Shown: one piece after another, positions 5,273-9,446 of the stretch
Numbering within the stretch: the stretch's first letter is position 1
Layout: every line of letters begins with the position of its first letter
NCBI GenBank assembly: GCA_005792205.1
Contig: SXSO01000098.1
Coordinates: 1-9,446 of the forward strand
Direction: 5' to 3'
Source of the DNA: Bacteroidota bacterium
GTDB lineage: Bacteria; Bacteroidota; Ignavibacteria; UBA10030; F1-140-MAGs086
Length of the DNA stretch: 9,446 nucleotides
Position numbers and translations under genes: made by a program
The notes under the pieces: generated by a model
Told to the model about the DNA's origin: nothing
The model's input: the letters and a program-made list of their open reading frames with translations, nothing else
Database searches by the model: none

Positions 5273-5846
5273 ATAAATTATTTTTTAAAATAAATTTTTC
5301 AACTGCTTCGGGAACAAAATATTTTATTGACCGATTCATCTTAATTCTATGACGAATTTCAGTAGATGAAATTTCTATATTTGGAATTTCTACAAATTGA
5401 ACTTGCTTTAAAAATTTATTGTCAATATCTTTTGGAAGTGAAAAATTTGCTCTATTCATCACAACAATATTTGCAATTTCAAAAATCTTTTCGACGTTTT
5501 TCCATAAATGAATTTCAAATAAATTGTCCATTCCAATAATTAAAAACAATTGCGATTTTGGAAACTTTTCTTCAAAAAAAATTAGTGTATCAATTGTGTA
5601 AGAAATACCTTTACGAGTTATTTCAATTTCATTTATATCAAAGTTTTGGTTTTTTGAAATTGCAAGTTTAAGCATTTCAACTCGTAAATTCGCATCTATA
5701 ATTGATGTTGAAATTTTATGTGGAGGAATTTTTGCGGGAACAAAAAAAAATTTATCTAACAACAATTTTTCTTTCACAACACTTGCAGAAATTAAATGTC
5801 CAAAATGTGGTGGATTAAATGTTCCTCCAAAAATTCCAATTTTCAT
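5265..5846 (-). CDS. nadD: Nicotinate-nucleotide adenylyltransferase
   Basis: NadD joins nicotinate mononucleotide and ATP to make deamido-NAD, a required step of NAD synthesis in the cytoplasm. The 193 residues are a usual length. The nucleotidyltransferase signatures are clear: GIFGGTFNPPHFGHL at 4-18 with the HxGH motif at His14-His17, PAKIPPHK at 38-45 region, SYTIDTL at 82-88, IGMDNL at 104-109, a Trp at 115 as in FEIHLWKN, and ISSTEIR at 159-165. The start ATG lies within an ATGA overlap with the stop of the upstream CNNM gene, so the two are coupled. The often-seen downstream partner rsfS is absent; an exported SnoaL-like gene follows instead. Confidence 0.96.
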   Translation of the reverse strand: MKIGIFGGTFNPPHFGHLISASVVKEKLLLDKFFFVPAKIPPHKISTSIIDANLRVEMLKLAISKNQNFDINEIEITRKGISYTIDTLIFFEEKFPKSQLFLIIGMDNLFEIHLWKNVEKIFEIANIVVMNRANFSLPKDIDNKFLKQVQFVEIPNIEISSTEIRHRIKMNRSIKYFVPEAVEKFILKNNLYV

Positions 5847-7138
5847 TTTATTTTTCTAACTTGAATTTGGCGAATTCGTCTATGACTTTTTTTTACAACA
5901 AAAAATGAAAACGAATCTGTTTTTACTTCTTCTTTTAGTTCTGGAATTTTTCCAATAATTGATTGAATGTATCCACTTATTGTTTCGTATCCGTTGTCTT
6001 CAGGAATTGCGGAATTAAATTTTTCATTGAAATTACTGATTGAAAGTTTTCCACTAATTAAAAACGAACCATCACTTGAACTTTCAATTTCTTTCAACTC
6101 TTCATCATATTCATCTTGAATTTCTCCAACAATTTCTTCAATTATATCTTCCAGTGTTACAATTCCTGCAGTTCCTCCATATTCATCATTTACAATTGCG
6201 ATGTGGATTTTCTTTCTTTGCATTTCTTTTAAAAGTTCGCTAATTTTTTTTGTCTGCGGAACAAAATATGGTTGTCTAATTATATCGTCAAGTATAATTA
6301 AATTTCTATATTCCAAAAGTGAAACAACATCTTTCGCATAAATAATACCAATAATGTTGTCAAGATTTTTTTTATAAACAGGAATGCGTGAATATCCTTC
6401 TTCGCTAATTGTGGAAAATAAATTTTCTGAAGAAATTGAACAATCAATTGCAGTGATATCAGTGCGTGGAACCATAATTTCTTTCACCATTGTATCTGTG
6501 AATTCAAAAATACTTGAGATGAGTTCATGTTCAGTTTTATCAATCACCCCAGTTTTTTTTCCTTCATCCAACATTATTTTAAATTCTTCTTCCGAAATTT
6601 TCGATTCGGAAAAACTGGTTTTATCTTTAAATGGTTTTAAAATAAAATTACTTGAATTCACAAGTGATTTTACTGGAAGTGAAAATATTTTAGAAAAAAA
6701 TAAAATTATTGGTGCTACAAAAACTGAAATTTGTTCCGCATACCGAAGTGCAAGTGATTTGGGAACAAGTTCTCCAATAACAAGAGAAAGATATGAGACA
6801 AAAAGCACAACAAAAATTAACCCAACAATTTCTGCGTTCTGAGAAATTATTGGAATTTGTAAATTTTCAATTGGGTTTTTAAGATGTTGAACTGCTACAG
6901 TTCCTCCAAATGCTGAGGCAAAGGAACTAACTACCGTCATTCCAACTTGAACTGTCGCAAGAAAAGTATCTGTTTCTGTTTTTAGTTTTTCTACAATTTT
7001 TGCTCTTGTAATTCCTTTTTCAATTAAGTCCTTTATTCTTGAACTTCTTACAGAAATAATTGAAATTTCACTTGCTGCAAAAAAAGCATTGAATAAAATG
7101 AAAACAAAAATTACAAGGAATTCAATCCAAATTTCCAT
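5843..7138 (-). CDS. CNNM/CBS/CorC_HlyC-domain membrane protein (CorB/HlyC type)
   Basis: This 431-residue inner-membrane protein belongs to the CNNM family linked to Mg2+/Co2+ transport, often annotated hemolysin or gliding-motility GldE-like. The N-terminal CNNM (DUF21) domain spans about 1-180, with hydrophobic segments near 5-27, 58-80, 102-124 and 135-155 and the conserved FFAASEIS (Ser23-Glu24) and GELVPKSLAL (Glu123-Lys127) motifs. A tandem CBS pair spans about 215-340, including IMVPRTDITAID and IHIAIVNDEYGGTAGIVTLE followed by DIIEEIVGEIQDEYD. The CorC_HlyC domain (about 350-430) contains NGYETISGYI. All three domains are complete. In relatives the CBS pair binds ATP-Mg and gates transport. 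Being of moderate length with all parts, it could alternatively be a GldE homologue; the sequence alone does not decide. It is the first gene of the leftward operon, overlapping nadD by 4 nt. Confidence 0.93.
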   Translation of the reverse strand: MEIWIEFLVIFVFILFNAFFAASEISIISVRSSRIKDLIEKGITRAKIVEKLKTETDTFLATVQVGMTVVSSFASAFGGTVAVQHLKNPIENLQIPIISQNAEIVGLIFVVLFVSYLSLVIGELVPKSLALRYAEQISVFVAPIILFFSKIFSLPVKSLVNSSNFILKPFKDKTSFSESKISEEEFKIMLDEGKKTGVIDKTEHELISSIFEFTDTMVKEIMVPRTDITAIDCSISSENLFSTISEEGYSRIPVYKKNLDNIIGIIYAKDVVSLLEYRNLIILDDIIRQPYFVPQTKKISELLKEMQRKKIHIAIVNDEYGGTAGIVTLEDIIEEIVGEIQDEYDEELKEIESSSDGSFLISGKLSISNFNEKFNSAIPEDNGYETISGYIQSIIGKIPELKEEVKTDSFSFFVVKKSHRRIRQIQVRKIK

Positions 7139-7326
7139 TTACCGTTATACCTTATAAAAAATTTAAGCATAAAATTTGGGCATAATTTACGAATTTGAAA
7201 TCACAATTTAAACATTTAAAAAAATTCATAACTTTCAAAAAAAATTCACACCAATTTTTTTTACTATTTAATTATAACCGAAAGACATTTTTTTAAATCA
7301 ATCACAAATAAAAAATATTTATCACA
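7139..7326. other. Divergent intergenic spacer between CNNM gene and sucC
   Basis: The 188 nt should hold promoters for both directions. I see no full TTTG/TAnnTTTG match on either strand. The nearest are TAACTTTC at 7229-7236 (rightward, last base off and no spaced TTTG) and a TATAAT on the minus strand at 7276-7271 without a -35 match. No Shine-Dalgarno-like site precedes sucC. Confidence 0.4.
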
Positions 7327-8520
7327 ATGAAAATTCACGAATATCAAGCAAAAGAAATTTTAAAAAAATATAATGTTGCACTTCCAAAAGGAAAAGTTGC
7401 ATTTTCTCCAAAAGAAGCAGTAAAAGTTGCAATAGATATGTGCAATGGAATTGAATCCGAAGCAGATAATAAAACTTGGGTTGTAAAATCTCAAATTCAT
7501 GCGGGAGGAAGAGGAAAAGGTGGTGGTGTAAAAATTGCAAAATCACTTGATGAAGTTTTTCAATATGCAAGCAAAATTTATGGAATGAATTTGGTAACTC
7601 ACCAAACAGGACCAGAAGGAAAAATTGTAAAACGACTTTTTATTGAAGAAGGTGTTTCAATTGCAAAAGAAATGTATGTTGGAATAACACTTGATAGAGA
7701 AAATTCGCAAAATGTCATAATGGTTTCCACAGAAGGTGGAATGGAAATTGAAAAAGTTGCAGAACAATTTCCTGAAAAAATTTTGAAAGAAAAAATAAAT
7801 CCATCAATTGGATTAAATAATTTTCAAGCAAGAAAAATTGCGTTTGGTTTGGGATTAACTGGAGATGCTTTCAAAAATTGTGTAACTTTTATTCTTTCTT
7901 TATACAAAGCATATGAAGAAACTGATGCCTCTCTTTTGGAAATAAATCCACTTGTAATTACAACTGACGGAAAAGTTATTGCACTTGATGCAAAAATGAG
8001 TTTTGATGACAATGCTTTATTTCGTCATCCGGAAATAAAAGCAATGAGAGATATAGATGAAGAAGACATACTTGAAGTTGAAGCATCAAAATCCGATTTG
8101 AATTATATCAAACTTGATGGAAATGTTGGATGTATGGTAAATGGTGCAGGACTTGCAATGGCAACAATGGACATAATAAAACTTGCGGGAGGAGAACCTG
8201 CAAACTTTTTGGATGTTGGTGGAAGTGCAAACGCAGAAACTGTTTCAGAAGGATTTCGTATAATTCTTTCTGACAAAAATGTGAAAGCAATTCTTGTAAA
8301 TATTTTTGGTGGAATTGTACGATGCGATAGAGTTGCGAATGGAATTATAGAAGCAGCAAAAAAAGTAAATGTAAATGTTCCTGTTGTAGTTCGTCTTGAA
8401 GGAACAAATTCAGAAATTGCTCGTGATATTCTTAAAAATTCAGGATTAAATTTAATCACAGCAACAACACTTGAAGATGCAGCAAAGAAAGTTACATCTA
8501 CAATTTCACAAAGCAAGTAA
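7327..8520 (+). CDS. sucC: Succinyl-CoA synthetase (ADP-forming) beta subunit
   Basis: SucC pairs with SucD to interconvert succinyl-CoA and succinate with substrate-level phosphorylation of ADP (or GDP) in the TCA cycle. The 397 residues are close to the E. coli 388. The start MKIHEYQAKEILKKY is canonical. The ATP-grasp domain shows HAGGRGKGGGVKI at 58-70, and the Mg-binding LLEINPLVIT near 203-212 with DAKMSFDDNALFRHPE following. The C-terminal CoA-ligase domain shows LNYIKLDGNVGCMVNGAG (258-275), GGEPANFLDVGGSA (288-301), ILVNIFGGIVRCD (322-334) and VVVRLEGTN (353-361). The GGSA form, in place of GGGA in E. coli, appears in other bacteria. sucD is not next to it; a TonB-dependent receptor follows after 3 nt, so the alpha subunit must lie elsewhere. 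Confidence 0.96.
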   Translation: MKIHEYQAKEILKKYNVALPKGKVAFSPKEAVKVAIDMCNGIESEADNKTWVVKSQIHAGGRGKGGGVKIAKSLDEVFQYASKIYGMNLVTHQTGPEGKIVKRLFIEEGVSIAKEMYVGITLDRENSQNVIMVSTEGGMEIEKVAEQFPEKILKEKINPSIGLNNFQARKIAFGLGLTGDAFKNCVTFILSLYKAYEETDASLLEINPLVITTDGKVIALDAKMSFDDNALFRHPEIKAMRDIDEEDILEVEASKSDLNYIKLDGNVGCMVNGAGLAMATMDIIKLAGGEPANFLDVGGSANAETVSEGFRIILSDKNVKAILVNIFGGIVRCDRVANGIIEAAKKVNVNVPVVVRLEGTNSEIARDILKNSGLNLITATTLEDAAKKVTSTISQSK

Positions 8521-8523
8521 ATT

Positions 8524-9446
8524 ATGAGCAAACTTATTTTGATATTACTTTTTATTTTTGTTTCTACCTGTTCAAAAGTAATTTCAAAAGAAACAAAACC
8601 TGTTGGAAAAATTTCAGGAAAAGTTGTAAATAAAAAAAGTCAACTGCCAATTCCGTTTGTAAACATTATGCTTTTAAACACTTCAATTGGAACAACAACA
8701 GATGATTTTGGAAATTTTAGTTTAAAAAATATATCAGTTGGAACATACAATGTTAGAGCATCTCATTTAGAATATAAAACTCTTGTAAAAAGCGATATTG
8801 TTGTAACAACATCTCAAACAAAAAATATAGTTTTTGAACTTGAAGAAAATCCTATTCAAACAAATGAAGTTGTTGTGAGTGCAAGTTTATTCAATAAACA
8901 AGCAGAAGATGTTGCAAGTGTTAGAAAACTCAACGCAGAAGAAATTCGTCGTTCTCCTGGAGCATCAGAAGATGTAAATCGTCTTGTGCAATCTCTTCCC
9001 GGAATTTCATTTACAAGCGACAGTAAAAATGATTTGATTGTTCGCGGAGGAAGCCCTTCAGAAAATTTAACAATCATTGATGGAATTGAATTTCCAAACA
9101 TAAATCATTTTGGTGGAATTGGCTCAAGTGGTGGTGGTGTGAGTATGGTTGATGTAAAATATATTGATGAAATAAACTTTTATGCAGGAGGATTTTCTCC
9201 AAAATATGGAGATAAACTTTCATCTGTTATGGATATAAAATTAAGAGATGGGAATAAAGAAAATTTAGATGGTGGAATTGAAACATCAATTGCGGGATTT
9301 GGCACTTTTCTTGAAGGACCATTTTTAAATGAAAATGGTTCGTGGATACTTTCATATAGAAAAAGTTTTCTTGATTTAATTCTTGATGCTGTGCAACTTA
9401 CTGCTGTTCCAAACTATCAAGACGTTTTTACAAAATTTGATTACAA
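8524..9446 (+). CDS. TonB-dependent outer-membrane receptor, 5' part (runs off window)
   Basis: Only the first 307 codons are present; the reading frame is open to the right edge. Residues 1-19 form an export signal, with VSTC at 13-16 loosely resembling a lipobox, though Thr before Cys is atypical and such receptors are usually not lipoproteins. Residues 29-106 are a carboxypeptidase-regulatory-like beta-sandwich (GKISGKVVNKKSQLPIPFVN, GTTTDDFGNFSLKNI, SVGTYNVRASHLEYKT). The plug domain starts near NEVVVSAS (114-121) and includes IRRSPGASEDVNRLVQSLPG (141-160), LIVRGGSP (171-178), IIDGIEFPNINHF (184-196) and GGFSPKYGDKLSSVMDIKLRDG (222-243). The first barrel strands follow. It takes up an unknown substrate through the outer membrane using TonB energy. 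Its ATG is 3 nt after the sucC stop, so cotranscription is likely. No SusD-like partner can be seen in the window. Confidence 0.9.
   Translation, partial: MSKLILILLFIFVSTCSKVISKETKPVGKISGKVVNKKSQLPIPFVNIMLLNTSIGTTTDDFGNFSLKNISVGTYNVRASHLEYKTLVKSDIVVTTSQTKNIVFELEENPIQTNEVVVSASLFNKQAEDVASVRKLNAEEIRRSPGASEDVNRLVQSLPGISFTSDSKNDLIVRGGSPSENLTIIDGIEFPNINHFGGIGSSGGGVSMVDVKYIDEINFYAGGFSPKYGDKLSSVMDIKLRDGNKENLDGGIETSIAGFGTFLEGPFLNENGSWILSYRKSFLDLILDAVQLTAVPNYQDVFTKFDY

Noticed and set aside
6384..6842. 152-codon open frame on the plus strand inside the CNNM gene
   Set aside because: It is antisense to a complete, well-recognised protein and its composition reads as the mirror of that coding sequence; no recognisable domain.
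7322..7570. Leu/His-rich minus-strand frame opposite the start of sucC
   Set aside because: Low-complexity translation antisense to the canonical SucC N-terminus.
8103..8531. 142-codon open frame on the minus strand inside sucC
   Set aside because: It is antisense to the conserved CoA-ligase domain of SucC, with no recognisable motif, and arises from codon bias.
1..9446. CRISPR array, tRNA, rRNA, transposase, toxin-antitoxin or phage-defence genes
   Set aside because: I looked for regular repeats, cloverleaf-like segments and typical motifs on both strands and found none.

Overview
The window is AT-rich DNA with densely packed genes, few Shine-Dalgarno-like sites and runs of A and T between genes. 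Several things point to the Bacteroidota/Ignavibacteria-Chlorobi (FCB) side of the bacteria: a TonB-dependent receptor with an N-terminal carboxypeptidase-regulatory-like domain, exported proteins with signal peptides ending in a Phe-Ser-Gln type site, and promoter-like sites of the TAnnTTTG type. The DAHP synthase is of the Thermotoga type with an N-terminal ferredoxin-like domain, not the chorismate-mutase fusion common in Bacteroidia. That favours an Ignavibacteria/Kapabacteria-like lineage, but this is inference.

Layout. Positions 1-380 hold no supported gene. They carry two near-identical leftward promoter-like sites, probably for a gene beyond the left edge. Positions 381-3811 (+) are a tight four-gene cluster: a crotonase-type enoyl-CoA hydratase, then a TrpG/PabA glutamine amidotransferase that overlaps it by 4 nt and starts on TTG, then DAHP synthase and chorismate synthase. 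The last three act at the entry, the end and the first branch of aromatic amino acid/folate synthesis. Positions 3816-4477 (-) hold a small KOW-domain protein and a DUF1801 protein with a GTG start, converging on chorismate synthase with a 4-nt gap. Positions 4478-4825 are an intergenic stretch, part of it clearly richer in G+C, with several inverted repeats and a 73-codon stop-free frame lacking any ATG/GTG/TTG. Positions 4826-7138 (-) are an overlapping three-gene operon: CNNM/CBS (CorB/HlyC-type) membrane protein, nadD, and an exported NTF2/SnoaL-like protein. After a 188-nt divergent spacer, 7327-9446 (+) holds sucC without an adjacent sucD, followed 3 nt later by the first 307 codons of a TonB-dependent receptor that runs off the window.

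Nearly all genes are ordinary housekeeping and appear intact. I did not find a convincing new multi-gene system. The parts most worth a second look are the repeat-rich intergenic island at 4589-4812, the duplicated leftward promoter module at 117-263, the S4e-like stand-alone KOW protein, and the unusual gene pairings (crotonase with trpG/aroF/aroC; sucC with a TonB receptor).
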